A stretch of DNA of 64,000 bases. Origin: Eutreptiella sp. 'Long Island Sound 2002'. Lineage: Eukaryota > Euglenozoa > Euglenophyceae > Eutreptiales > Eutreptiaceae. Of the stretch, positions 23,211-33,147 are shown in pieces (the first letter of the stretch is position 1; each line of letters begins with the position of its first letter). The stretch lies in NCBI GenBank assembly GCA_964036045.1, contig OZ038385.1, forward strand, positions 58,623,919 through 58,687,918, in the 5' to 3' direction. Position numbers and translations under genes: made by a program. A model generated the notes under the pieces. That model did not search any database. It was given only the letters and a program-made list of their open reading frames with translations, and was not told where the DNA came from.

Positions 23211-24866
23211 ATGGTTTGCTTTTCACGCTTTTGGTTGCGATGTGTGCTCCTCATCGCATTGGCCACGGCCATTAGATCTTCGGGAGACCATGAGTGGGAG
23301 TGGGCTGGCGGATTTGACGTGCACACAGATGAACAATACACGTGGGTCGCAAGCAAAGTCAATGGAGCATATGCAGATGCAACCATGAAAATACTGATTC
23401 TATCAGCGAGTAGTTCTTCTTCCGATGGCATTGAGAGCGCAGAGTCCGAGGCTGAGACTCTCTTTGAGGCGGGGAATGCAACATCGATCTCGGCACCGAG
23501 TTCAACAGTTTTGAGCCCAGGGACCCTGTACCAGTTAGTGTTTGATGCGGACTCTCCACATAGTTTGTTCTTTATCTCGTTCTCGACATCAACGACCACT
23601 AGAAACGAGGATGACGAGAGCGCATTTGTCATCTTCACGGAGCATGTCCCTTCGGAGTTTGAAAATGGGATCCATTATTTACAGGATGAAGATGGGAATG
23701 ACGTGGAGCCTGTTGCTACTGAACCAGCCACAACAACCGAGTACAACAACGCTGGTTGGGCAATGTTGGCATCTTTTGTTGTCGCCATCGCATCCACGTT
23801 GGGCGTGGTCCTCACGGTCCCCACCGTTCGCTGGGCAGTTGAGCAATACAATTTATTTGCCTACCTCAATGCGTTTGCCTCTGGGGCCATCTTGGCAGTG
23901 AATGTTTTCCTTGTCATCCCTGAAGCCCTGGCTAATATTGCAACGAGGCACCCAGGGGAGAATTCCAGGGCGGCTTGGTTCGGCAGTATGCTGCTGGGAG
24001 GGTTTATCCTCGTTGCTGTGATCGACTGGATCATCAGGCTGTTCTTCCCCGACGGACATACACACACACACGCAGCCCTACACTCCAAGGATCCTTCGAA
24101 GGACAACGGTAACGGCAACGGGTGGCCTGGTGAATACGCCATGACAGCCCCGGCATACGTTCTTCCGTATGCATCCCCTGCCGTAGTAGAATTGCAACCA
24201 AGTTTTGGCCCAACCTTCGCAACACCCTATCCGCCACCAGTAGATTTCCAGTACACTATGCCGGCACCCTACATGCCAACCCCAACACCATACATGTCGC
24301 CAGCACCGTACATCCCGACCCCTCTTGTACCTGCCCCCGAGGTTGTCCGTAACTTTTGTGATTGCTGGCCGCTAAACGGGGTGGTTTGGTCAGTATTGCT
24401 TGGGGATGGGCTCCATAACTTTGTTGATGGAGTTTTGATTGGATTTGCCTTCCGTTACTGTGGGGAGTCCACGGGGTGGACGGTGGCTGCGGGAGCCCTC
24501 TTCCACGAGCTGGGTGCTGAGTTAGCAGAGTTCTATATGTTGCTTGAACAAGGAGGACTGACTTGGCTACAGGCCCTTGTTATCAACTTTATCTCATCAT
24601 TAACAATCTTCATGGGGGCACTCATTACTTCGTATGTGGAGATTTCAAACTACGCGTTAGGGCTGATCCTTGCGTTCTCGGCTGGTGTCCTCTTGTTCCT
24701 TGCCATCGTACCCATCTGGCATTCTTTGACGGACCGACACATCACGCCACTTTTCCTGGTTGTTGCTTTCCTCAGTTTTGCTCTTGGGTGTACTGTCATT
24801 GGTCTTATATTGCTCTACCATCAGCATTGTGATGCTGGCGGCAGTCATGCTGGCCACAATCACTGA
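23211..24866 (+). CDS. ZIP-family metal transporter, copy 1
   Basis: 551 residues from the ATG in CACAATGG; an in-frame ATG 51 bp upstream lacks the signal-peptide logic and follows less well. A signal sequence (WLRCVLLIALATAI) leads into an acidic extracellular or luminal domain of about 180 residues. Membrane segments follow, with a His loop (DGHTHTHAALHS) and a Pro/Tyr-rich loop (PAPYMPTPTPYMSPAPYIPT) between the third and fourth. The ZIP signature is clear: GDGLHNFVDG near residue 400 and HELGAELAEF near 431, which supply the H, N, D and H-E-x3-E metal ligands. The usual P and second H/Q of HExPHE are G and A here, so metal preference may differ from classic zinc or iron ZIPs. The C-terminus is HAGHNH. 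Likely imports divalent metal across the plasma or an internal membrane. No intron seen. Confidence 0.9.
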   Translation: MVCFSRFWLRCVLLIALATAIRSSGDHEWEWAGGFDVHTDEQYTWVASKVNGAYADATMKILILSASSSSSDGIESAESEAETLFEAGNATSISAPSSTVLSPGTLYQLVFDADSPHSLFFISFSTSTTTRNEDDESAFVIFTEHVPSEFENGIHYLQDEDGNDVEPVATEPATTTEYNNAGWAMLASFVVAIASTLGVVLTVPTVRWAVEQYNLFAYLNAFASGAILAVNVFLVIPEALANIATRHPGENSRAAWFGSMLLGGFILVAVIDWIIRLFFPDGHTHTHAALHSKDPSKDNGNGNGWPGEYAMTAPAYVLPYASPAVVELQPSFGPTFATPYPPPVDFQYTMPAPYMPTPTPYMSPAPYIPTPLVPAPEVVRNFCDCWPLNGVVWSVLLGDGLHNFVDGVLIGFAFRYCGESTGWTVAAGALFHELGAELAEFYMLLEQGGLTWLQALVINFISSLTIFMGALITSYVEISNYALGLILAFSAGVLLFLAIVPIWHSLTDRHITPLFLVVAFLSFALGCTVIGLILLYHQHCDAGGSHAGHNH

Positions 24867-25700
24867 TTCAATATTCGCACATAAGTGCGCTGATCGTTCC
24901 TGCTTTTCACCACCGCGGGGGGTGCCATAAAGGCTGAGATTAGGACCACCAAGCGTCGCACCACAGGGGGGGGGGATTTCTATAAAGGCTGAGGATAGGT
25001 AGGACCTACAACTCTGTCATGGCCGAAGGAGTGCCGGCAAGTGCCAGCAGAGAACAACGTTAGATTTCTCTGATCGACCGTGAGTATATGCCATGAGCTC
25101 AACCTAGTGTTGTGCATGAGGTGAACTGGATTCTCCAATATACTTACGGTTCCTGTCAACAACTGAAAGCCTCGTGCCTGAAAGCCACAACCGGGTGGTT
25201 GTGTTCCAGGTCGAAAGCAGGGGTTACCCTTACTGCACGGGCCTGACACAGCTGGCGCACTCGGTGGGTGGGCCAAGGCTGTTGCTGAGGCAGTTTGAGC
25301 CTTTCCAAACACGTGGTGTACCCAATCGCCCGCTCACACACACACATACACCGCTTTCAGCCCCCCTCCCCCGTCCCCCCAACACACATTCTCATATACC
25401 TTGCACCGCCTTAAGGAAAGTCAATGCCCTGCAGTGGCCCCGCTTGTAGACGTTGGTTGCAGTTAGGGGGCCACGTAAGTCAGGTGCTGACTCACCGTTT
25501 TCGCTGCGGCTGCGCCAGTCGCGATCTCAGTTCATGACCGTGTGGTCTTATCCTGATCCCATGCAGAATTCACGCCCTCTGACCTGATCCCATGCAGAAT
25601 TCACGCCCTCTGACCGTGCGATCCCGCTTGTGTCCGGCTGTGTTCAGTCAGTAGACCCTGAAGCCCCCTGGCTGGGGCCAGGGCATTTCCTTGTTGTTCA
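24867..25700. other. 3' flank of ZIP gene
   Basis: No gene recognised. Contains a G10 run at 24966, a 28-bp direct repeat (CCTGATCCCATGCAGAATTC twice at about 25552-25613) and a CA-rich stretch at 25336. Confidence 0.5.
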
Positions 25701-26060
25701 GCCGTTTATTGCCCATTGCCCTGGTCCACATCGGGTGTTGTTGCCTGCAGCAAAACCTGCAGTGAGCTGTGGAGTTGTTGGGTGCATGCCGCGTCTCATG
25801 TCATTGGGCTCTGAGCGCACGCTCTGAGTTGCTTGGTGCTGGCCCCATTCGGCCATGCATCCCTTCGCGAGGTGCGTTTCACGTGTGGAGGGGGGGCTAG
25901 AGGCCAACCAACCTGGCCCCTGTCATCGGCGATGGTTTTTCCTCAGAGCCTTAGGTCTTTAGGCTTCTGGTTTCCATATGTGACCCCCCCCCCCCGGATC
26001 TGGGGTTTTTACAATCCTAAGGCCCGAAACACTTGCCAGGGTCGATGCAGCGACCAAACC
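25701..26060. repeat. 0.36-kb direct repeat, member 1a
   Basis: Shared with 27775-28133 and, in the second segmental copy, 38634-38995 and 40727-41085. It starts GCCGTTTATTGCCC and ends GCAGCGACCAAACC. The pair brackets about 1.7 kb. The ends lack TG...CA, so they do not look like LTRs. Confidence 0.9.
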
Positions 26061-26211
26061 GGTTGACTCTTAACCAGTCACACTGTGAGCCCCCATGCGC
26101 TGGGATCTCTCTGAAGCCAAGGGAGTTTGGCCAAATCGGGCCACCGACAGCAAGCAAGCCCGCGGCACAGGCGAACCAAACATGGTACACAATGGGGGTG
26201 TTGCCTGAACC

Positions 26212-26240
26212 GTGCGCGCACCGTGCGCGCACCGTGCGTC
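26212..26240. repeat. GTGCGCGCACC palindromic array
   Basis: Two full 11-bp units plus a partial one. Equivalent arrays lie at 26938, 39147, 39873, 56209 and 56945 with two or three full units; the duplicated pair 26938/39873 differs by one unit. Alternating purine and pyrimidine bases could favour Z-DNA. Confidence 0.85.
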
Positions 26241-26272
26241 CTTTTGCGTATTCTGTGTCCACCAGATCCACA

Positions 26273-26608
26273 ATGCCTGAATCTGAGCTGCCCTAGCTTG
26301 TTGCCGGACTGCCTGTGTACTACCACCGCTCCAACGGGGATAGGGTGTCGGCCACTGTCGTTGACCCTTCTCCAAGAGGTGGGCGTCGCGTCTCTATTCG
26401 GTACGAATTGGGTGGTGAAGAGGTCTTGTATGAGCATGCACCCGAGGAGCGGTTGGAGTTTGCAATTGTGACTGCTGAGAGCCGCGATTCCCCCCAACCT
26501 GTGCACCATGAGGCGCCGATGGACGCTTTGCTGGAGCCCCAATTACCTGAAGTGGAAGCTGAAGCCCCTAGAATTGATGATCATGAGCCAGAATGCTGTG
26601 GCGGATGA
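26273..26608 (+). pseudogene. Barrel-like ORF with early TAG
   Basis: The frame opens MPESELP then TAG at 26294, and continues openly with VYYHRSNGDRVSATVVDPSP and a long acidic or proline-rich tail ending ECCGG. The copy at 56281-56616 has TGG (Trp) at the same place and is intact, so the stop is a nonsense mutation shared by the two segmental-duplication copies. The YYHRSNGDRVSATVV stretch is the strongest example of the recurring barrel motif in the window. Confidence 0.65.
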
Positions 26609-27774
26609 AATTGAAATTCCCGTAACCCAACCAGTGTTGTCGCTTGTGTTGTCGCCTGTGCATGGTTTGTTACGGAGGTGCGTGCAAGGTGCAGAAATTG
26701 GGAGCCTGGAACCTGTGACAAGCATCAGATTCAAAAAAAAAATTCCCCGTACGCCAATAGGGGCTGCAGGGTGCAGAAAATAGGACCCTGGAACCTGTGA
26801 CAAGCATCAGACTAAAAATTGAAGAATCCTGGTATGCCAGTATGGACTGCAAGGTGCAGAAATCAGGACCCTGGGTGTGTTTCTATGGGGGCCATTCAAC
26901 GGGGTACAAGTTGGGCAACCATCCCAAAAACATTGAACCGTGCGCGCACCGTGCGCGCACCGTGCGACAACGCCCCCAATATTTGCGCCATGCCCCAGAC
27001 TCAGCACGCCCAAGAACCCAAGTGTACAAAGGCAACTTGACCTGGCGCTAATGCCCTGAACCGAAAGGCCCTGTCCCAGCACAAGCAACATGCAGATTGG
27101 CAGTTGGGCCCGCGCACATGCTTCATGTTTTGGAAAAGCACTTATCCGACGTCCATGTTGTGCTATTGCAGGGTAATGTTTTGGGGATGGGTGTGGCCAG
27201 GGTGGTCAAAGCTTGTGACACTGCCCCCCGGGGGGTACAACCGGTGCTGATGCGACACCCTCCAAGCTATCTGCCAAAATTTACCGGGGGGGCGGGGGGG
27301 CGCTGCGCCCGACCCACTATTGCCACATGCATAACTCAAGGGGGTGTGTCGGTCTGGGGGGCATGGGGATATAGAGGTAGGTAGGGAATATTCGCGATTT
27401 CTCGTATGCTGAGAGGAAAGTTCTTAAGGATCTTAAGGACCAAAGGCATAGTACCCCCTTCAACTAAGCATTGGAGAAAAAATTTGGTGCTGTTGGCACC
27501 GCGGCCCCTGCACCGCTATATTTCAAAAATGGCAGGGGGGGGGGGTTGCATACAAGTACCGGGCGCGGCTCCCCCCCCCCCCCCCTGGGTGCAGCCGGAC
27601 CTGGAGACAGACGCCCGAAACTCGGAAAGAATGGGCTAGTGTCCAATTACTGGATGCCGACGTCACGTTTATCCAACAGGCACTGTGGCTCAAACTGCCA
27701 GTGGGAACCAAGTTGGCAGGGTGGCAACCCCAGGGGATAGCATGCCGCCCCCTGGACCACCCAGCAAGTTTATT

Positions 27775-28133
27775 GCCGTTTATTGCCCATTGCCCTGGTC
27801 CACATCGGATGTTGTTGCCTGCAGCAAAACCTGCAGTGAGCTGTGGGGTTGTTGGGTGCATGCCGCGTCTCATGTCATTGGGCTCTGAGCGCACGCTCTG
27901 AGTTGCTTGGTGCTGGCCCCATTCGGCCATGCATCCCTTCGCGAGGTGCGTTTCACGTGTGGAGGGGGGGCTAGAGGCCAACCAACCTGGCCCCTGTCAT
28001 CGGCGATGGTTTTTCCTCAGAGCCTTAGGTCTTTAGGCTTCTGGTTTCCATATGTGACCCCCCCCCCCGGATCTGGGGTTTTTTCAATCCTAAGGCCCGA
28101 AACACTTGCCAGGGTCGATGCAGCGACCAAACC
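27775..28133. repeat. 0.36-kb direct repeat, member 1b
   Basis: Second member of the pair, with C11 in its homopolymer against C12 in member 1a. Two 85-bp units follow (28140-28290) that are inverted relatives of the tandem units at 26685-26860 (GGTGCAGAAATTGG, then CATCAGATTCAAAA). Confidence 0.85.
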
Positions 28134-28749
28134 AAATTTTGTTTTTTTTAGTCTGATGCACTCCAGATGTCCTGAGCTTGCAATTTCAGCACCTCTGGTC
28201 CCCTGCTGGTGCACCAGGAATTTTTTTTTTTAGTCTGGTGCACTCCACATGTCCTGAGCTTGCAATTTCAGCACCTCCAACCTTTGCTGTAGGTATCGTG
28301 CTATTTTGCATCGAGCCATTCGGACAAAGAAGGAAAGAGAAGGAAAGAGACCAATGAGCCTCATGGACAGGCAACCGGTCTGACGCACTGATCGCAGAAC
28401 TGAGATAGCGATGAAGGCCGCGACGGCAGGCGCGGTTGGAGCCAAGTGGCAGATCCACACCTGACCAATTCATGCCCCCCGATCTGGTTCACGCCGCAGT
28501 GCAGCAAGGCAAAACAATGTACCGGAGGGGAAAAAATTTGGCAGGTTCGAAATTCGGAACGGCGGCTTGTTGCATAACAAAATTGTATCACATTTTGCCG
28601 CGGTATTTAAGGACTGAAGCCACGTTCTTGCGTTTATCAAATCTGTGCGCGTTTTCTCTCTGTTGCAAGGTTCCGAATGTCTGAATTGTCGGCTTTCATG
28701 CTCTGTCGGTGACCATGATCATGGGCAGGTTATGGGAGGACTAGGAAAT

Positions 28750-28873
28750 AACAGCAACCAGCCAGAGTCCACCAGCAAACAACAGCAACCATTCAGAGTG
28801 CACGAGGGAATAATAGCAACCATCCAAAGTACACCAGGAAATAACAACAACCATCCAAAATGCACCAAGAAAG
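28750..28873. repeat. 31-bp minisatellite, 4 units
   Basis: Unit AACAGCAACCATTCAGAGTG plus CACGAGGGAAT, starting at 28750, 28781, 28812 and 28843. It abuts a C run at 28876 and a MITE tip. Confidence 0.85.
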
Positions 28874-28875
28874 TA

Positions 28876-28902
28876 CCCCCCCCCCCCTTTGTATAAGCTA
28901 CG
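28876..28902. mobile_element. MITE tip with C-run end
   Basis: A TA followed by a C run and CTTTGTATAAGCTACGCCCT, identical to the terminal sequence of the elements at 32746 and 60662. Only one end is present. Confidence 0.5.
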
Positions 28903-29366
28903 CCCTTCAGACCCTTCGGGCTGTGTATCACAAATGTCCAGGTCGGCCTCTCCTGGTGGTGACCGACTCGGAACTGGTGTATAAAGGGTTAACAGGAAAA
29001 TGCAACAAGTGGTCCAGGCACAAGTGGGTGGGGTCCAGAGGACCACTGGCGCATGTAGACCTGTGGGAGGACCTGTGGGGTTAATGGCAGCTACTGGGGG
29101 ACAGCGTGGACATTCTGTGGGTGCCATCACATGTGGGGGTGACGGGCAATGAACACACAGACGCCAAGGCGTCCAAGGGTGCAAAAAGGGCGTATGAATG
29201 TGTCATGAACCAAAAATCAGTGCAGGATATCTGGGGGGAATTGGGACTGCAGGAGCTGCCAGACTCTTATGACACCGACTCAAACTGCTCCGGGGGATCT
29301 CACATTTCAGAGGAGTCAAATGAGGACAGCCCTGAGAACTGGCCCAAGCAACCTCGGTTGACCTAA
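28903..29366 (+). pseudogene. LINE RNase H domain fragment
   Basis: The frame reads LLVVTDSELVYKGLTGKCNK, then a TAA at 29082, then WVPSHVGVTGNEHTDAKASK. These are the second half of RNase HI: the TDS aspartate and the GNE-x-x-D segment. The N-terminal part with the first catalytic Asp and Glu is missing, cut at the MITE tip. One in-frame stop and the truncation make it a relic. A more complete homologue lies at 31850-32549. Both have a serine or glutamate-rich tail. Confidence 0.75.
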
Positions 29367-29723
29367 TCGGGGCCCATGGGGAGGGCAGAGTGAGGTGACC
29401 TGCCGAGACTTTGCTTTAAATACTTTACTGAACAAACAGTGCTGCAGTGCAGCAGGACAATGTTGTTGGCGATGACCTATGACCTGTGTCACGGGAGTCA
29501 TATGGTAGCTGAGTATCCGTTGCTTCACACCCTTGTATAAGCTACGCCCTTGACCTGTGCACCTGACCGATGGGAGGGAGAGCAGCACTATTTGTGGCTG
29601 CGCCTCCGGCACCGTATCTGTGCACAATCTGTGGCGGCGGCTTTGCCGCCGTATTGATGCATATGCACTTTTTGAGAGCGTGGGTCTGTCGGTGGGGACC
29701 TGTCGCTGGACTTTCCACCGCTC

Positions 29724-30287
29724 ATGGATAAGCTACGCCCTTGGGTGGAGGACCATGAGCATGTTTTTCCGAACTGCTTTTTCAGCAACTTAATGTTTGA
29801 CACAGTGCGGCGGGCTTTTGGGGTAGTACAGGGGCCCTCGGGGGTGGTGGAACCGAGCCGGCTGCTGCGTGATCACCCCCTCCTGCCGCTGACCACAACA
29901 CAGGGATTGCTCCTATGGGCTGGGCTAAAGGTACAGTGGAGCCTGCGCTGCCGTGCCAAATCCCATAAGCATATGCCAGTTCTTGACGAATTCATCGCCG
30001 GGTGGGCGGGGATGTTGCGGCGCTGGCTCGCGGAAGTGAACATGTCCTGCTCAAGGCTGGATCTGTGCAAATTTATGGAAATCCTGGACGGATGGTTCAG
30101 TGATCCGGCAATGCCGGGTATTTTTAAGGGCCCGGCACATAAGCCCACGACGGCACGCCCGCCGCGACCCTTGGATAAATTGGCGCTCAAAGAGGCTAAG
30201 TGGGGAAAATACCCCCCCCCCCCCGTGTCCAACGAACACCGTGTCCAACGAACACTACCCGTTCGAACCGTATTTTTGTGTACCTAA
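29724..30287 (+). pseudogene. LINE C-terminal zinc-knuckle-like region
   Basis: The open frame begins MDKLRPWVEDHEHVFPNCFF and continues SNLMFDTVRRAFG. This follows the layout of the region after RNase H in many non-LTR elements (E-x-x-E-H-x-F-x-x-C ... W/F-D-x-V-R-R). Its position just downstream of the RNase H relic supports that. The last codons run into a C run and MITE at 30208. The sequence before 29724 (29553-29720), with stops, is repeated at 32574-32745. Confidence 0.55.
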
Positions 30288-30308
30288 TTAATTCGGTACA
30301 TAATTAGG
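30208..30308. mobile_element. Short MITE, C-run tip, GTGTCCAACGAA end
   Basis: TA, then about 12 C, then GTGTCCAACGAACACCGTGT. It shares CGAACACTACC(C/T)GTTCGAACC and a TTTTGTGTAC-(C/A)TAATTA interior with 31752-31849. The right end is uncertain. Confidence 0.5.
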
Positions 30309-30444
30309 TACGAGACATCAGAATTGAGGTTTCAGGCCAAAGGTGCGGGGAAATGAGGGGCTGTTGCAATGTATGTTGCAAAAAACTCTAAAGCATGGTG
30401 TGGGGAAGTGGTGTCCCTCAACTACAGGACCTCTATTGCCCACT

Positions 30445-30870
30445 ATGACTGACTCCCTACTGGCACCTGGCCGTGAGGAGCTGTACAAGCGGTACCACAC
30501 CGGCAAGCTTGTACCAGCCACAATTCTTGGGCCTTCTGATGACGGTGATGACTTTGTCCGGCTGAAGTACAGCCGAAATGGGCGCGACTATGAAAACCCA
30601 TCCGCCCCTCTCAGTGCGGTGCAGTTCCATCTGCGCTCCCCTTCACCGATGTCATCAACTTCATCGGAGGAGACCCCGCAGCCCACGTCTCGCGGTCGCC
30701 CCACCTCTCCACCATCACACCCTTCGCTTCCACTTGATTGGGAGCAACGCCGAACCCCTGATGGACGTGTGTTCTACGTGAACCACACCAAACGGGAAAC
30801 CCAATGGGAGGAACCTCCCCCCGGGTACTCCTCCGTGCGCACTTCTCAGCCCCCCCCAAGGGCAAAACCG
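30445..30870 (+). pseudogene. Barrel-like domain plus WW domain, 5' part of a transposase gene
   Basis: Starts at the ATG of MTDSLLAPGREELYKRYHTG. Residues 1 to about 65 fit the recurring barrel (YHTGKLVPATILGPS). After a Ser/Pro linker comes a textbook WW domain, DWEQRRTPDGRVFYVNHTKR then ETQWEEPP, with both tryptophans and the closing proline. WW domains bind proline-rich peptides. Downstream, in a different frame, lies a DDE transposase core (30871-31667). The frames meet at a run of eight C (30850-30857), so a one-base slip plausibly separates them. The first catalytic aspartate region is also absent, so an internal deletion is likely. Inferred origin: a transposase with an N-terminal barrel and WW module. 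Confidence 0.6.
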
Positions 30871-31667
30871 TGCGTGAGACACTCATGGGGACAATTCCAT
30901 TTGGCAAGGATGAAAAGGGAGTGTATGCAGTTGACGGTGCACCGTGTCATATGCATGTTTCCGTTTGCCGTGTATTTCGGTCGCCGCACGTTTCCATGCC
31001 CATTTTTATTGGACCACCAAATGGTACGCCATATGCACAAGCATGTGACAAGCCCGGATTCAACGGCATTTTCAAAGGGGAGCTAGAGGAGGAGTATGCC
31101 ATGTGGACGGAGGAAAACATCATGGGCCGAACCAGAAAACAGGGCCCGGTACCTCAGCCCTCGCATAAAGAGGTTGCAAACTGGGTGGTGCGTGCTTTTG
31201 CGGCCATTACGGATGGTGCCATTCGTGAGGCATGCCGCACCGCGTATTTTCCGAGTGGTTTGAAGTTGTCCCAATTGGAGGACACAGAATTTTTCAAGAA
31301 GCATGATCCTGAGTCCGACTCTGATGATGGGTCACAAACTGATACGGATGACTCAGGTGACTTCGATGATAGTAGTGGTGTTGATGACTCTGATAGTGAC
31401 GATGCTCGTGAGTGTGACGTGGTTTGGGCCAAGTCAGGGCGTGGGGTGTGGGGTTTGTGCCATGTTTTTGAGGACACCCTGTACGTAACCCGTGATTTGA
31501 TGGAGGACGGTGCTGTCCCATCAAATCTGTCCGTCCCCAAGGTGAGCGACTCGGATGGGGCTGCCCCTTCTGCCCATGCCAAGAAAAGCCCCAAGCCCGG
31601 GGAGCACGTTCAGCTTTTCCGCATGAAGCGGGACCGCAACAAGGGCTTCTACTCGGAAAAGTGTTAA
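30871..31667 (+). pseudogene. Pogo-like DDE transposase, catalytic C-terminal part
   Basis: The frame reads YAVDGAPCHMH (second catalytic Asp, compare DNAPAH in pogo/CENP-B relatives), then PPNGTPYAQACDKPGFNGIF (third Asp, compare QPLDQ...I-x-A-F). A long Asp/Ser-rich tail follows, then a conserved terminal domain: VVWAKSGRGVWGLCHVFEDT and GEHVQLFRMKRDRNKGF. The terminal domain recurs at 45460-45876 and 63004-63290, and the core at 41286-42018. The part with the first Asp (NGDETQV in the 41-kb copy) is missing. No TIRs could be assigned. Confidence 0.7.
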
Positions 31668-31751
31668 GTGGAAGTCTCCAGCGCATTGTGCTTTGCATGG
31701 GCTGGGTATCTCGTGCACAGGGATGTGTTACCGCCGGTTCACAACATTGTC

Positions 31752-31849
31752 GCGCGCAACGAACACTGTGTCCAACGAACACTACCTGTTCGAACCGTAT
31801 CTTTTGTGTACATAATTATTCGTTGGACACGGGGAGGGGGGTATAAAAA
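31752..31849. mobile_element. Short MITE with GTGTCCAACGAA inverted ends
   Basis: GTGTCCAACGAA at 31769-31780 pairs with TTCGTTGGACAC at about 31828-31839; the right tip is GGGGAGGGGGG then TA. Related to 30208-30308. Confidence 0.55.
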
Positions 31850-32549
31850 TGAAAAAGTACAGCAGCTGGCAGCCTCGGAGCAGGGGGGGTGGACAGTGGC
31901 ATATACCGATGGGTCGGCAAAGACGGTACGCGGTTGGGCTCAGGCGGGTTTTGGGGTATGGTTTCACAGGGGGTCCCCTCGGAACCATTCGGCCCATGTG
32001 CCGATTAGCGAGCGACAGGTGGTTAGCAGGGGGGAGCTGCGGGGGGTACTACATGCAATACTGGCCAGGCGCCCTGGCGAGAGATTGGCGGTGGTTATGG
32101 ATTCGGAGTATGTTTTTAAAGGAATTATGGAGTGGTCCCCAAAGTGGCGTCAGCATGGGTGGCACACGTCATTGGGGGAGGTGGGGCACAGGGACTTGTG
32201 GGAGACCATTCTCTGGGAGCGGGAGCGGGCGGGGGACGAGCTACAGATCCACTGGATCCCGTCACACCTCGGGGTGCAGGGTAATGACGAGGCGGATGCC
32301 CGGGCAGAAGCAGGGCGCCTGTCCCATCCGGACAATGACAGGCCCATGGCCAAGAGACCACGGGTGGAGCCGATGTGGGAGGACTTGGGGCTGGAAGAGA
32401 TGATGTCAGAGGTGTCCAGCTCAGAGAGATCAGAGTCCTCGTCTACGACAGTGTCGGAGGCGGAGGACATGGAGAGTGCGTCTACTTCGAGTGAGGGATC
32501 GGAAGGGGAGGGGCTCATCGTCAGGCTTCAGCACGGATGTCAGCACTAA
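31850..32549 (+). pseudogene. LINE RNase HI domain, complete catalytic set
   Basis: The open frame contains WTVAYTDGSAKTV, VVSRGELRGVLHAILARRPG, LAVVMDSEYVFKGI and WIPSHLGVQGNDEADARAEA. The Asp, Glu, Asp and Asp of RNase HI are all present, so the domain itself looks intact. A Ser/Glu-rich tail ends at the TAA of 32547. It lacks a reverse transcriptase upstream, since a MITE lies directly before it, so it is a detached LINE module. In LINEs this domain removes RNA from the cDNA hybrid. Neighbour 32574-32745 repeats the sequence that follows RNase H in the 28.9-30.3-kb relic, confirming common origin. Confidence 0.75.
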
Positions 32550-32573
32550 CCCCAAGAGGCGCAGAGGCTGAAA

Positions 32574-32745
32574 GTGCACCTGACCGATGGGAGGGAGAGC
32601 AGCACTATCTGTGGCGGCGCCTCGGGCGCCGTATTTGTGCACGAACTGTGGCGGCGGCTTCACCGCCGTATTGATGGCTATGCACGTTTTGAGAGCGTGG
32701 GTCTGTCAGTGGCGACCCGTCGCTGGACTTTCCACCGCTCATGGA
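32574..32745 (+). pseudogene. LINE region after RNase H, truncated
   Basis: About 90% similar by eye to 29553-29727 (GACCGATGGGAGGGAGAGCA to CCGCTCATGGATAAGCTACG). It breaks off at the MITE beginning 32746, exactly where the other copy continues into its zinc-knuckle-like frame. Confidence 0.6.
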
Positions 32746-33130
32746 TAAGCTACGCCCTTGTCCAAGCCACAGTAGGCGTAGGGACGGTATTAATTTGGGA
32801 CCTAATTTTAATTCGGTACCAAACATAGTGCAGCCACATAAGACATGGGTTTTGTGACGAATTTGCGAGTCACATAGAGTCATGGACACATTTGTTGTGA
32901 GTGTTTGCCCACTTAAACCCACATAGCTCTGATTTTTGGTATCTTTGTGCTTTATATTCCCCTTGCTTGCGCCAGCTCACCATGCAATCCTCTTTTTTTG
33001 AACCTGGGCGCCCGGTGTCGGTAGTTGTATGTGTCGCGCGCAAGCTACACCCATGTCCAAGCTACAGTAGGCGTAGGGACCGTATTAATTTGGGACTTTG
33101 GCGTAGCCTATACAAGGGGGGGGGGGTACA
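32746..33130. mobile_element. MITE with GTATAAGCTACGCC-type TIR
   Basis: Left end GATAAGCTACGCCCTTGT, right end GGCGTAGCCTATACAAGGGG then a G run and TA. The interior matches 60680-61240 (ACAGTAGGCGTAGGGAC, TTAATTTGGGAC, ATGCAATCCTCT). It carries a 28-31-codon ORF starting MQSSFFEPGRPVSVVV. Confidence 0.65.
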
Positions 33131-33147
33131 TGCATGATCTTGTTACA

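Larger units (their letters stand above)
22569..28333. repeat. 5.8-kb segmental duplication, copy 1
   Basis: Matches 35501-41285 in direct orientation, almost base for base. Differences are mainly homopolymer length (for example C12 here and C14 there near 25984), one 11-bp unit in a GC array, and rare substitutions. It contains the ZIP gene, two barrel ORFs, and a pair of 0.36-kb direct repeats. Confidence 0.95.

Noticed and set aside
25701-28133. LTR retrotransposon
   Set aside because: Direct repeats lack TG/CA ends, primer site and gag-pol; they contain unrelated barrel ORFs.
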